Below, piece by piece: positions 39,528 through 47,274 of a stretch of DNA of 64,000 bases. Position numbers and translations under genes: made by a program. Under the pieces are notes generated by a model. It worked only from the letters and a program-made list of their open reading frames with translations. It had not been told where the DNA came from and did no database searches. Source of the stretch: Clostridiales bacterium (lineage in GTDB: Bacteria; Bacillota; Clostridia; Christensenellales; Aristaeellaceae); contig SVGL01000010.1 of assembly GCA_015056325.1 (NCBI GenBank), positions 1 through 64,000 on the forward strand. Direction: 5' to 3'. Position 1 is the first letter of the stretch. The number at the start of each line of letters is the position of its first letter.

Positions 39528-40557
39528 GGTGATTCTCCTTTTCATCGGTGATTTCGAAGGGCATGTCTTCAGGGGATTGGGCAGGCGCAGCTGCGGGCAG
39601 GGGCACATCGTTCTGATTGGTCTTTGGCTTGGACAGGTTGTGGGCCATCTCGCTGCGCAGCAGGTAGAACAGCGCGTAGGTCATGTTCAGCCGGGGTATG
39701 AAGAGCATGGCCACCAGCAGTGCCAAATCGCTGAGGATGGTCATGGCCAGGTTGCTGTTCTCCAGACCGAAGAGCGCCAGGGTCATGCCGCCGACAAAGC
39801 AGGTGGCCATGAACAGTGCGAGCATGATGAATATGCAGGGCACGCCCAGCTTGAAGAGCTGCCGCTTGTGGCCCTTCATCAGATAGATGGACTCATTTAG
39901 GCAGTCAATGACGCCCATAGCGGGGTTCTCCGCCAGGACGTACATGCTCAGCGAGTACCGCAGCGCAGCCATGAACACCAGAGCGAAGAGCAGCACATAG
40001 CCGCCCAGCAGAAGCAATGTACCGGATTCGCCATAGCCCATGAGGACCACAATGAGGGCCAGCGCCATCGTGCCCAGACCAGGAAGCGTCCACAGGAAGA
40101 TTTTCAGGTACATCCACAGGTTCAGGCGCAGCACCTTGAAGCACTGCTTCATCCGGCTGAAAAGGCCGCGGACATGGGGCTGACCGCCTTTGCTGACAAG
40201 CAGCTGCTGGTCGATGTACCCCAGATTCAGTCCGTTGCTGAGCAGTGCAACGCAGACGATGTACACCAGATTAAACAGCAGGTACTTGGGGGACAGCATG
40301 AGATCGGCAAGGGCGTTCATCAGGGTGTCGGAGTTGCCGATGGTTTCATGGGCGGCATACTGGCTGACGGCGGCAGCAAAAGCGGCGGATTCCCGGGCCA
40401 TCAGCGCGTCGCCCAGGAGGGTCAGCACTTCTTCCAGCGCAAGGACGATACAATATACCAGCAGGCTCATCACCAGGAGGCGGCCGTAGTGCCTGCGGGC
40501 GTGTTCCTTGCCGCGCTGGCGGAGATAGATATTCTGCATGGTGAGGGGATTTCTCAT
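39508..40557 (-). CDS. DUF975 family membrane protein (first of a pair)
   Basis: 349 residues. The start at 40557 (MRNPLTMQNIYLRQRGKEH) follows AAAGGA. Six transmembrane helices are likely. Family blocks include NLWMYLKIFLWTLPGLGTMA and RYSLSMYVLAENPAMGVIDC with LNESIYLMKGHKRQLFKL, the same MKGHK hallmark as the downstream paralogue. The C-terminal 40 residues are hydrophilic and Pro/Glu-rich. It lies 34 bases after the LytTR regulator on the same strand; a regulatory link to it is plausible but unproven. Confidence 0.85.
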   Translation of the reverse strand: MRNPLTMQNIYLRQRGKEHARRHYGRLLVMSLLVYCIVLALEEVLTLLGDALMARESAAFAAAVSQYAAHETIGNSDTLMNALADLMLSPKYLLFNLVYIVCVALLSNGLNLGYIDQQLLVSKGGQPHVRGLFSRMKQCFKVLRLNLWMYLKIFLWTLPGLGTMALALIVVLMGYGESGTLLLLGGYVLLFALVFMAALRYSLSMYVLAENPAMGVIDCLNESIYLMKGHKRQLFKLGVPCIFIMLALFMATCFVGGMTLALFGLENSNLAMTILSDLALLVAMLFIPRLNMTYALFYLLRSEMAHNLSKPKTNQNDVPLPAAAPAQSPEDMPFEITDEKENHHEAPLC

Positions 40558-40591
40558 GGGGCGTCCTTTCTTGAGCGGGCGATGCACAGCA

Positions 40592-41347
40592 TCACGTTGT
40601 GAACATCTTCTCCAGCTCTTCGTATTTTTCGTGGGTGATGAGGGCGTCCTGGTTGATGCCGCTCAGGTGGACGATGTAGGTCCAGCGGCCGTAGGGGGTG
40701 ATGTTGGAGATATGATTGAGGTTGATGATGTAGCTCTTGTGGCTGCGGAAGAACAGCGCCGGATCAAGCCGTGCTTCGGTCTCCGACAGGCTGTCGCCGG
40801 TGACATAGCGCCCGCCGCTGGCTGTGTAGAGCACGGTTGCCCGGTCCTCCCGCTGGATCAGCACGATGTCCTGCAGATTGAGGAAGGTCACGCCCTCCCG
40901 GTGGTGGAGCATCATGCGGCCGCCGGCGGCGGGGAGCTTGGCGGAAGTATGGGGCAGAGGCGTCTCTTCCTGTTCCGGGCGGAGGCGGTCGCGGGCCTTT
41001 TCAAGGGTCTGTACCACCCGGCTGACCTTGAAGGGCTTGAGCAGGTAGTCAAAGGCGTAGACCTCAAAGGCGTCCCCCATGTACTGATCGTGGGCAGTGG
41101 CAAAGATGAGGATGATGGATGGATCCATATCCTGGATGACGCGGGCAGCCTCCACGCCGGTCTTGCCGGGCATTTCCACATCCAGGAAGACAATCTGGGG
41201 GCGCAGCTGTTCCGCCAGCTGGATACATTCCAGCCCGTCCCTGGCTTCGCCCACCAGGTCAAAGCCTTCTACCTTTTCGATGATTTTCCGCTCGATCTGA
41301 CGCATCGCCTCGTTGTCATCGGCGATCAATACGCGAATTTTGTCCAT
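40592..41347 (-). CDS. LytTR-family response regulator (orphan)
   Basis: 251 residues. Receiver domain 1-125: MDKIRVLIADDNEAM with the acidic pocket, phosphorylation site Asp56 in VFLDVEMPGKTG, and Lys in YLLKPFKVSR. The LytTR DNA-binding domain is at about 150-250: LQDIVLIQREDRATVLYTAS, FFRSHKSYIINLNHISNITP. Such regulators usually pair with a membrane histidine kinase, but none is next to it. The start at 41347 is chosen because GAAGGAG lies 12 bases upstream; a longer frame upstream lacks a site. It probably heads an operon with the two DUF975 genes. Confidence 0.9.
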   Translation of the reverse strand: MDKIRVLIADDNEAMRQIERKIIEKVEGFDLVGEARDGLECIQLAEQLRPQIVFLDVEMPGKTGVEAARVIQDMDPSIILIFATAHDQYMGDAFEVYAFDYLLKPFKVSRVVQTLEKARDRLRPEQEETPLPHTSAKLPAAGGRMMLHHREGVTFLNLQDIVLIQREDRATVLYTASGGRYVTGDSLSETEARLDPALFFRSHKSYIINLNHISNITPYGRWTYIVHLSGINQDALITHEKYEELEKMFTT

Positions 41348-41403
41348 CCTTTGCGCTCCTTCATAGCTATCCCCTATATAATACACTAAAACAGGTCAAA
41401 ATG

Positions 41404-41420
41404 TTTCACTTTCAGTGAAA
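41404..41420. promoter_or_regulatory. Inverted repeat upstream of the LytTR regulator
   Basis: TTTCAC-TTTCA-GTGAAA, 57 bases before the regulator start and outside the neighbouring terminator. It could be an operator, for example for self-regulation. Confidence 0.35.
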
Positions 41421-41426
41421 TTCATT

Positions 41427-41462
41427 GAAAAAAAGGAGCGGCTGCCAGTGAAGGGCCGCTCC
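41427..41462 (-). terminator. Terminator after the small membrane protein gene
   Basis: Minus-strand stem GGAGCGGC...GCCGCTCC followed by TTTTTTT, 18 bases past the stop codon. It separates the floA operon from the LytTR operon. Confidence 0.85.
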
Positions 41463-41480
41463 GTGAGAAAGTGGGGACGT

Positions 41481-41930
41481 TTATCGGGCCTGACGCTGAC
41501 AGGGCCGGGTGAGCACCTCCTGCATGACGAAGGCCTTGACCATGTTTTCGCCTGACCAGTCGAAGGTCATCCCAGGGGCGTCCTGGATAGGGTCGTCCGT
41601 AGTGCGGGTATGGGTCAGCTGCTCCTCATGGCAGGGATCCTTGCCTTCAGTGGAGGTGACGCCCAGGCTGCCGGGGGTATCGTGGGTATCGCAGTCCGGC
41701 TCGAAATGGGGGTGCACCGTGGGGACGATGACCGGGCTGGGGATATCCGTAATGGTCGTGGGAGGCAGCACGGTGGGTTGGGCGGGCTGCCACGGCTGAG
41801 GCGCTTCTGCCTTGGGGGCAGTACTCGCCTTGGGCCAGCTGCCGGCGGCCTGCTGCTTCTTCTTGTTGCTGGAGATCGCGCTGATAGCGCCGATCAGGAT
41901 GACGATCAATGCTGGAAATAGGTCTTCCAA
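41481..41930 (-). CDS. Small single-pass membrane protein, unknown
   Basis: 149 residues, TTG start (MEDLFPALIVILIGAISAIS) following AGGAGGGATCAAC. One transmembrane helix covers about residues 6-20. The rest is Pro/Thr/His-rich, with a DCDTHDTPGSLGVTSTEGKD segment similar to acidic linkers, and ends in a charged helix (ENMVKAFVMQEVLTRP). No known family is recognised. It is 40 bases after floA on the same strand, so it is likely part of the nfeD-floA operon; similar small proteins next to floA have no known function. Confidence 0.7.
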   Translation of the reverse strand: MEDLFPALIVILIGAISAISSNKKKQQAAGSWPKASTAPKAEAPQPWQPAQPTVLPPTTITDIPSPVIVPTVHPHFEPDCDTHDTPGSLGVTSTEGKDPCHEEQLTHTRTTDDPIQDAPGMTFDWSGENMVKAFVMQEVLTRPCQRQAR

Positions 41931-41970
41931 GTTGATCCCTCCTTTGGGACTTTAGCCCGTTGATTCGGGA

Positions 41971-42963
41971 TTACTTCTTATCCGCCGGGGCGGCAGCGGG
42001 CTGGCTGGCCTTGGCAATGGAGTCGCGCATGGTGGTGTCGGCGATGGTGTTCTGCATCTGGTAGTAGTCCATCACGCCCAGCTTGCCGTCACGCAGGGCA
42101 GCAGCCATGGCGCGGGGCACCTCGGCCTCGGCCTCGACGACCTTGGCACGCATTTCCTGCACGGCGGCCTTCATTTCCTGCTCGTGGGCAACGGCCATTG
42201 CGCGGCGTTCCTCAGCCTTGGCCTGGGCGATGCGGCGGTCAGCCTCAGCCTGATCCATGGCCAGCTGGGCGCCGATGTTGCGGCCCACGTCCACGTCAGC
42301 GATGTCGATGGAGAGGATCTCGTAAGCGGTGCCGGCGTCCAGGCCCTTGGCCAGCACGGTGCGGCTGATGGAGTCGGGGTTTTCCAGCACGGCCTTGTGG
42401 CTTTCAGCAGAGCCAACGGTGGTGACGATACCTTCGCCGACACGGGCTACGACGGTTTCCTCGCCAGCACCGCCCACCAGGCGGGAGATGTCGGTGCGCA
42501 CGGTCACGCGGGCCTTGGCGCGCAGCTCGATACCGTCCTTGGCGATGGCGGCAACCACGGGGGTCTCGATGACCTTGGGGGTAACGCTCATCTGCACGGC
42601 GGCGAACACGTCACGGCCGGCCAGGTCGATGGCGCAGGCCTTCTCAAAGGGTAGATCGATATTGGCGCGCTGGGCGGCGATCAGGGCGTTGACCACGCGG
42701 TCAATGTTACCGCCGGCCAGGAAGTGGGTTTCCAGCTGGCTGATGGTCAGCTTGAGGCCAGCTTTGGTGGCCTTGATCAGGGGATACACCAGGCGCTTGG
42801 GCTGGATGCGGCGGATCTTCATGCCGATCAGGGTGCCCCAGCTGACGTGTACGCCGGAAGCCAGGGCGCTGATCCACAGGCCAACGGGGACGAAGCTCAG
42901 GAAGATGCACAGGAGAATGAAAACCAGTGCGATGATGCCAACGATGTAGACGATAGGATCCAT
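41971..42963 (-). CDS. floA: Flotillin-like membrane scaffold protein FloA
   Basis: 330 residues. An N-terminal hairpin membrane segment (about 5-30, core [20 protein letters not shown]) is followed by the SPFH-type domain ([58 protein letters not shown]) and a flotillin coiled coil ([20 protein letters not shown]). FloA organises functional membrane microdomains in Gram-positives. It is preceded by nfeD, its usual partner, with a three-hairpin repeat between them. The ribosome site is AGGGAGG. Confidence 0.93.
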   Translation of the reverse strand: MDPIVYIVGIIALVFILLCIFLSFVPVGLWISALASGVHVSWGTLIGMKIRRIQPKRLVYPLIKATKAGLKLTISQLETHFLAGGNIDRVVNALIAAQRANIDLPFEKACAIDLAGRDVFAAVQMSVTPKVIETPVVAAIAKDGIELRAKARVTVRTDISRLVGGAGEETVVARVGEGIVTTVGSAESHKAVLENPDSISRTVLAKGLDAGTAYEILSIDIADVDVGRNIGAQLAMDQAEADRRIAQAKAEERRAMAVAHEQEMKAAVQEMRAKVVEAEAEVPRAMAAALRDGKLGVMDYYQMQNTIADTTMRDSIAKASQPAAAPADKK

Positions 42964-42984
42964 ACAATTTTCCTCCCTATATTT

Positions 42985-43066
42985 CGGCCATCACCGCAAT
43001 TGCGGCGCTGGCTACACTTGATCATTGCAAGCAATGACCTGCGTTAGTCGGGCTCATGCCCGACCA
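42985..43066 (-). repeat. Three-hairpin interspersed element, copy C
   Basis: In the nfeD-floA gap. Minus strand: hairpin 1 GTCGGGCATGAGCCCGAC (43047-43064), linker TAACG, hairpin 2 TCATTGC-TT-GCAATGA (43022-43037), linker GTGTAGCCAGCG, hairpin 3 CCGCAATTGCGG (42994-43005), then GATGGCCGA. Linkers match copy B most closely. Here it lies in the sense orientation relative to transcription, opposite to copies A, B and D. Confidence 0.8.
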
Positions 43067-43101
43067 ACATTTCGATAAGGCCTGTGGCCTTATATCCTTG
43101 T

Positions 43102-43599
43102 TTACAGCGGCTTGACGAGGATCTTCGCGCCTTCGACCTTGACGATGCGCACCCTGGTGCCTGCGGGGATGTAGTCGCCCTCGGAGGACACGTTGAGGCG
43201 GACGCCCTCAAAATCAGCGATGCCGGCGGGGCGCAGCACAGTAGAGGCGACGCCCTCCTTGTCCATGAAGACCGCCAGATCCTGGGTGGAGCGGTAGCCG
43301 TCCTCATTGCTCTCGGTTTCCGAGTGCACCAGGCTGGACTTGCTCAGCCGGCCCGAGGTGATTGATCTCAAACTTGTGGAAATGGCAATGGCCAGCACCA
43401 GCAGCACGATCAGCAGCATGGCCAGGGTGGCCACAGGGCCGTGTTCGAACCAGGTCATGACCAGGGTGATGACTTCCAGCACTGCGCCGGTGATGCCCGG
43501 CGCACCGAAGCCCGGCATGAACGCCTCCAGGATCAGCAGCCCGATGCCGATCACGAAGCAGATGATGATCGGCAGGTTTGCAGCGATAAACTCTAACAT
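43102..43599 (-). CDS. NfeD-family membrane protein
   Basis: 165 residues. Three hydrophobic segments (about 7-27, 33-50 and 57-77; for example IIICFVIGIGLLILEAFMPG) are followed by a C-terminal OB fold (about 105-165: GKEGVASTVLRPAGIADFEG, EGDYIPAGTRVRIVKVEGAK), which is the NfeD signature. This is the short form without the protease domain. NfeD proteins act with flotillins in membrane microdomains, in line with floA downstream. The start has AGGAGG upstream. Confidence 0.92.
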   Translation of the reverse strand: MLEFIAANLPIIICFVIGIGLLILEAFMPGFGAPGITGAVLEVITLVMTWFEHGPVATLAMLLIVLLVLAIAISTSLRSITSGRLSKSSLVHSETESNEDGYRSTQDLAVFMDKEGVASTVLRPAGIADFEGVRLNVSSEGDYIPAGTRVRIVKVEGAKILVKPL

Positions 43600-43646
43600 G
43601 GGAGTAACCTCCTTCGGGGGATACGGCCCCGCTTGTTTACGGCCTT

Positions 43647-43675
43647 AGCATACCATATGCATGTCTTGCACGCAA
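43647..43675 (-). promoter_or_regulatory. Candidate nfeD-floA promoter
   Basis: Minus-strand TTGCGT (43670-43675), 17-base spacer, TATGCT (43647-43652) with TGG extended -10. Both boxes are imperfect. Confidence 0.4.
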
Positions 43676-43719
43676 TGGGTTTTGCTTCAATTATACATTT
43701 TGACGTCTCAAATGTCAGG

Positions 43720-43833
43720 CCGGGCTGCCCCGGCGGGCGGCTCGCGATTGAGTTGACTTCTCCTTCATAGACCTACCGCGTGCGGGTTGGGTCTGATGGC
43801 GGAGTTGGACTTCCGCGCGCTCATCGCGCGGGC
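43720..43833 (+). repeat. Interspersed repeat family 2, copy 1
   Basis: Starts CGGGCTGCCCCGGCGGGC, then the shared core TCGCGATTGAGTTGACT (43742-43758), and ends in the hairpin CCGCGCG-CTCAT-CGCGCGG. It fills most of the gap between the UDG gene and nfeD; no gene is seen here. Confidence 0.7.
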
Positions 43834-43856
43834 TGTGAAGTTGAATTCTTGTGAAG

Positions 43857-44441
43857 TTAAAAAAGGGACTTCAGCGCCTGCAGATCCCCGTCGTAGACCT
43901 CCTGCAGGCTGCGGTTGTAGATGATGCTTGCCGGGTGATAAAGGGGGAAAATGCAGAACTCGGCGGCCTGCTTCTCGTGCTTGACGGTGACAAGGGTCTC
44001 CTTGCCGTGCATGTCGCCGATGATGGCCTTGGGGCCGCACAGGGCCTTCAGGGCGAAGTTGCCCAGCGTCACGATCATCCGGGGTTGCACGAGGAGAATT
44101 TCCTCCATCAGGTAGGGCGTGAACAAGGCCAGCTCCTCCTTGTTCGGCGGGCGGTTGGACACGCGGCCCTTGTCAGACACCTTCGTGGGGCGAATCTTCA
44201 CCACATTGCTGATGTAGATGTCCTCCCGCTTCAGCTCTAACACCTGCAAAAAGCCATCCAGGTTCTTGCCCGCCTTGCCCACGAAGGGCCGGCCCTGCAG
44301 GCTTTCCTGCTCGCCGGGGGCCTCGCCGATGAGCATCACCGGGGGATGATTGGTATTGCCCTCGCCCAGGACGATGGGCTTTTCCTCCGCCGGCCAGAGA
44401 GACTGAAAGAAGCGGAGCATTTTCTGATTGAAGGATTGCAT
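43857..44441 (-). CDS. Uracil-DNA glycosylase-superfamily protein (family 4-like, lacking the Fe-S cysteines)
   Basis: 194 residues. The start at 44441 (MQSFNQKMLRFFQSLWP) is preferred because GGAGG lies five bases upstream; an ATG 12 bases earlier precedes that site. The glycosylase motifs are GEAPGEQE (39-46), PFVGKAGKNLDGF and the histidine motif YHPASIIYN. Family 4 enzymes carry four cysteines binding a 4Fe-4S cluster; only two cysteines (in LCGPKA and EFCIF) are present here and none at the N-terminus, so no cluster is expected. It probably removes uracil from DNA, but activity should be considered unproven. It is 14 bases downstream of rnz. Confidence 0.82.
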   Translation of the reverse strand: MQSFNQKMLRFFQSLWPAEEKPIVLGEGNTNHPPVMLIGEAPGEQESLQGRPFVGKAGKNLDGFLQVLELKREDIYISNVVKIRPTKVSDKGRVSNRPPNKEELALFTPYLMEEILLVQPRMIVTLGNFALKALCGPKAIIGDMHGKETLVTVKHEKQAAEFCIFPLYHPASIIYNRSLQEVYDGDLQALKSLF

Positions 44442-44455
44442 ATTGCCCTCCATTT

Positions 44456-45358
44456 TTACGGATATTGCAATGTGATGGTCATGCCGTCCACGGCGACGTC
44501 GGTATCCGGGAACACGTCACGCGCGTTGTCGATGAATTCCTCCGGAACCTCAATGCTGGTGGAGAAGTGGGTCAGCAGCAGGCGAGCGGCCTCCGCATCC
44601 CGGGCGAGGGCGGCGGCCTCGCGGTAGAGCATGTGGTGGTTTTTCACTGCCAGGGGGAGCTTTTCCTCTGCGCCGTACATCCCCTCCAGGATCATCAAGT
44701 CGCAGCGGAAGCCCTGGTCGGGGATTGCGTCCACGGGCCTGGTGTCCGTGGCATAGAGCACGGTGATGCCCTGGCGCGGCGCGCCCATCACGTCCTCCGG
44801 GCGGATGATATGGCCGTCCACCTCGGCGGTTTCGCCCCTTTGCAGCTGCTTCCACATCGGCAGCGGCACGTTCAGTGCGCGGGCCTTCTCCGGGTCGAAG
44901 GCGGCCTTGCGCGGCAGATGCAGCTTCCAGCCGAAGCAGGGCATGCCGTGATCCAGCGGGAACGCCGTGATTTGCAAACCGATCAGCTCAAATTCAGTCT
45001 GTCCCGACAGCTCGTGAAGAATCACCGGAAATGTCAGCTGGGGCGCGATGACCCGCAGGCCATTCACGATCTGCGTCAGCCCCACAGGGCCATAGATGTG
45101 CAGCGGCTCAGTCCGCATGGCCTTGGTCAGAGCCAGCAGCATACCTGGCAGTCCCGAGCAGTGATCCGCGTGGAAATGACTGATCAGGATGCCGTCGATG
45201 CACTGCATGCCCCAGCCGAGCTTCTGCACGCCCACCTGGGTGCCCTCGCCGCAGTCGATAAGGATGGAGCGGCCGTTCACGCGGGCATACAGGGCAGCAA
45301 GCGCACGGTCGGGCATGGGCATGGTGCCGCCGGTTCCAAGGGTGCACAGGTCGAGCAT
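44456..45358 (-). CDS. rnz: Ribonuclease Z (tRNA 3' endonuclease)
   Basis: 300 residues. A metallo-beta-lactamase-fold enzyme that trims the 3' end of tRNA precursors lacking an encoded CCA. The zinc motif ISHFHADHCSGLPG gives His61, His63, Asp65 and His66; further ligands are in FPLDHGMPCFG, TDTRP and LLTHFSTS. The N-terminus MLDLCTLGTGGTMPMP is canonical. The single tRNA gene in this window indeed lacks an encoded CCA, consistent with a need for RNase Z. The ribosome site is AGGAGG. Confidence 0.92.
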   Translation of the reverse strand: MLDLCTLGTGGTMPMPDRALAALYARVNGRSILIDCGEGTQVGVQKLGWGMQCIDGILISHFHADHCSGLPGMLLALTKAMRTEPLHIYGPVGLTQIVNGLRVIAPQLTFPVILHELSGQTEFELIGLQITAFPLDHGMPCFGWKLHLPRKAAFDPEKARALNVPLPMWKQLQRGETAEVDGHIIRPEDVMGAPRQGITVLYATDTRPVDAIPDQGFRCDLMILEGMYGAEEKLPLAVKNHHMLYREAAALARDAEAARLLLTHFSTSIEVPEEFIDNARDVFPDTDVAVDGMTITLQYP

Positions 45359-45418
45359 GGGAAAAACCTCCTGAATGTGTTGCCGCTTTTATTCGATGAA
45401 CATGGCGGAAAATCCTGC

Positions 45419-45447
45419 TTGACATACGCTGCAGGCCGGCGTATAAT
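45419..45447 (+). promoter_or_regulatory. thiT promoter
   Basis: Perfect TTGACA (45419-45424), 17-base spacer, perfect TATAAT (45442-45447). Transcription should start near 45454, just before the TPP riboswitch. Confidence 0.9.
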
Positions 45448-45467
45448 GATGTTGAAAATCGCATCCA

Positions 45468-45566
45468 CCGCTGGGGGTGCGGCAGGGGGCAATGTCCACC
45501 TGCTGCTGAGAGAGCGAAAGCTCGACCCTTGGAACCTGTGTAGGTCATCCTACCGTAGGGAAGCGG
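45468..45566 (+). ncRNA. TPP (thiamine pyrophosphate) riboswitch
   Basis: The conserved THI element is easily read: CCGCTGGGGGTGCGGC at the 5' side, GCTGAGAGAGCG, CGACCCTTGGAACCTGTGTA and the 3' side CCGTAGGGAAGCGG, with P1 formed by CCGCT and AGCGG. It lies between the promoter and a terminator and thus represses thiT by early termination when TPP is plentiful. Confidence 0.95.
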
Positions 45567-45636
45567 CGCCGCATCGCGGCATTTCTTCACGAAACCTGGC
45601 CAGGCGTGAAAAAGTGCTTCGGACGGCAACTGCTTT

Positions 45637-45661
45637 CCCGCGTACAACACGCGGGTTTTTC
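45637..45661 (+). terminator. Riboswitch-controlled terminator of thiT
   Basis: Stem CCCGCGT-ACAAC-ACGCGGG followed by TTTTT, 70 bases after the TPP aptamer and before the thiT ribosome site. Confidence 0.85.
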
Positions 45662-45730
45662 ATTTGCGCAGGCTCCGCCTGTTTTACAGGAGAAGTCTGA
45701 AATGGGTGCGTCGCAAAGGAGGATTTTTCC

Positions 45731-46390
45731 ATGAATGAATTCCTGACCAACATGTTTGGCGATCTGACCGAGCTTCCCTGGTGGGGCTGGCTGGTCGTGG
45801 CGCTGCTGCTCATCGGCGGCGCGGTGGCCTTCGCGAAGGCTCGCGGCAGCCAGAAGGTCATCTGGAACGCCCGGATGCTGGCAGTGGGTGCAATGTGCAT
45901 TGCGCTCTCCAGTGTGCTGAGTAACATCAAGCTTTTCTCCATGGCTGCGGGCGGCTCGGTGACGGCAGCGTCCATGCTGCCGATCATGCTCTTTGCCTTC
46001 GTGTACGGGCCTGTTCCGGGCCTGACGGTGGGCTTTGTGCATGGCTTGCTGCAGTTTCTGATGGGCGGCTGGTTCCTCAACGTCTGGCAGATGCTGCTGG
46101 AGTACCCCATCGCCTTTGGCGTACTGGGCCTGGCAGGTCTGACGTGGAAGATGAAGAATCAGCATGCAGGCCTGATCATCGGTGTTTTGATCGCCTGCGC
46201 GGCGCGCTGGTTCTGCTCCACGCTGGCGGGCATCGTCTTCTGGGGCGACTTCACCAACGGTACATGGGCGGCGATCACCTATTCCATTGGCTACAACGCA
46301 TCCTACATGGTGCCTGAGTGCATCATCTGCGCTGCATTGGGCCTGTTGATGGGCAAGCGCCTGGTGTCAGAACTCCGCAAAGTAAAATGA
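45731..46390 (+). CDS. thiT: Energy-coupled thiamine transporter ThiT (ECF S component)
   Basis: 219 residues, mainly hydrophobic, with six predicted helices after a hydrophobic N-terminal segment (WWGWLVVALLLIGGAVAF). Family features are MLPIMLFAFVYGPVPGLTVG, VHGLLQFLMGGWFLNVWQML and EYPIAFGVLGLAG; the aromatic residues in WFCSTLAGIVFWGDFTNGTW match the thiamine-binding loop. It binds thiamine and works with the shared ECF energizing module (EcfA/A'/T), which is not in this window. The TPP riboswitch upstream confirms the assignment. The N-terminal extra helix makes it slightly longer than typical ThiT. Confidence 0.93.
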   Translation: MNEFLTNMFGDLTELPWWGWLVVALLLIGGAVAFAKARGSQKVIWNARMLAVGAMCIALSSVLSNIKLFSMAAGGSVTAASMLPIMLFAFVYGPVPGLTVGFVHGLLQFLMGGWFLNVWQMLLEYPIAFGVLGLAGLTWKMKNQHAGLIIGVLIACAARWFCSTLAGIVFWGDFTNGTWAAITYSIGYNASYMVPECIICAALGLLMGKRLVSELRKVK

Positions 46391-46396
46391 TGTCCG

Positions 46397-46427
46397 GCGG
46401 CTTTCTCAAAAAGAGGAAGCCGCTTTT
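46397..46427 (+). terminator. thiT terminator
   Basis: Stem GCGGCTT...AAGCCGC with inner pairs CTC/GAG, followed by TTTT, eight bases after the stop codon. Confidence 0.8.
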
Positions 46428-46430
46428 CTG

Positions 46431-46459
46431 TTGCCATCGGGCCGAAAATCTGCTACAAT
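46431..46459 (+). promoter_or_regulatory. yfbR promoter
   Basis: TTGCCA (46431-46436), 17-base spacer, TACAAT (46454-46459) with TGC extended -10. It begins immediately after the thiT terminator. Confidence 0.75.
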
Positions 46460-46494
46460 AGTCCGGCAAACACGAAGAAGAAGGAGCAATCCTC

Positions 46495-47085
46495 ATGAAG
46501 CACCACTTTTTTGCCTACGTCAGCCGTCTTCGCTATATCCGCCGCTGGGGCCTGATGCGCTCGGTTATGCCGGAGAACGATGCTGAGCATTCCCTGCAGG
46601 TGGCGATGATCGCCCATGCGCTGGCCATTATCGGCCGGGATACCTATGGCCGCGAGGTCAACCCCGAGCATGTGCTGGCCCTGGGCGTGTATCATGATGT
46701 CAGCGAGGTCATCACCGGCGATATGCCCACCCCTGTCAAGTACCAGACTGACGAGCTGCGCCGTTCCTACAAGGACGTAGAGCGCATGGCCAACGAGCGC
46801 CTGCTGTCCATGCTGCCGGATGGGATGCGTCCCGCTTACATTCCGTATTTGAGCGTCCCCGAGGATTATGACCGCCAGCTGATCAAGGCGGCGGATTCCA
46901 TCAGTGCATATTTGAAGTGCCTGGAGGAAAAGCGCGCCGGCAACCGGGAATTCGACGCGGCAGGGGAGTCCATCCGCAAGGGTCTCAGCCAGATCGAGCT
47001 GCCCGAGGTGCAGGATTTCATCCGGGAGTTCATCCCCTCCTTCGAACTGTCGCTGGATGAGCTGAATCAGCCGACGGGCCGATAA
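46495..47085 (+). CDS. yfbR: HD-domain 5'-deoxynucleotidase (YfbR-like)
   Basis: 196 residues. It hydrolyses deoxynucleoside 5'-monophosphates in the cytosol. The YfbR pattern RLRYIRRWGLMRSVMPEN (with Arg17-Trp18) precedes AEHSLQVAMIAHALA (His32), the metal pair YHDVSEVITGDMPTPVK (His67, Asp68) and KAADSISAYLKCLEE (distal Asp). All five metal and substrate motifs of the family are in the right order. It has its own promoter, and the ribosome site is AAGGAG. Confidence 0.9.
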   Translation: MKHHFFAYVSRLRYIRRWGLMRSVMPENDAEHSLQVAMIAHALAIIGRDTYGREVNPEHVLALGVYHDVSEVITGDMPTPVKYQTDELRRSYKDVERMANERLLSMLPDGMRPAYIPYLSVPEDYDRQLIKAADSISAYLKCLEEKRAGNREFDAAGESIRKGLSQIELPEVQDFIREFIPSFELSLDELNQPTGR

Positions 47086-47108
47086 GTCGTCTGACTCGCC
47101 CATAGGGA

Positions 47109-47137
47109 AAGCCGCCTCCCCTATGAAGGGGCGGCTT
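47109..47137 (+). terminator. Hairpin after yfbR
   Basis: Stem AAGCCGCC / GGCGGCTT with inner CCCCT/AGGGG and the loop ATGA. The T-run is poor, so termination is likely but not certain. Confidence 0.5.
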
Positions 47138-47154
47138 GGTTACCCGGACTCCAC

Positions 47155-47196
47155 TTTCAGGGGAGATGTCGCCGTAAGATGACTGAGGGGTTGTAA
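47155..47196 (+). repeat. Short operon-end palindromic repeat (family 3), copy 3
   Basis: CTTTCAGGGGAGATGTCGCC followed by GTAAGATGACTGAGGGGTTG. It aligns with 53477-53518 over about 40 bases. It lies between yfbR and the LCP promoter. Confidence 0.5.
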
Positions 47197-47213
47197 CAAA
47201 TCAACCTGTTATA

Positions 47214-47242
47214 TTGCATTTTTCGGCAACACACGCTATAAT
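47214..47242 (+). promoter_or_regulatory. LCP gene promoter
   Basis: TTGCAT (47214-47219), 17-base spacer, TATAAT (47237-47242), 32 bases before the start codon. Confidence 0.75.
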
Positions 47243-47274
47243 GTAGAGGATACCTCAAAAAGGAGGAACCCGGA

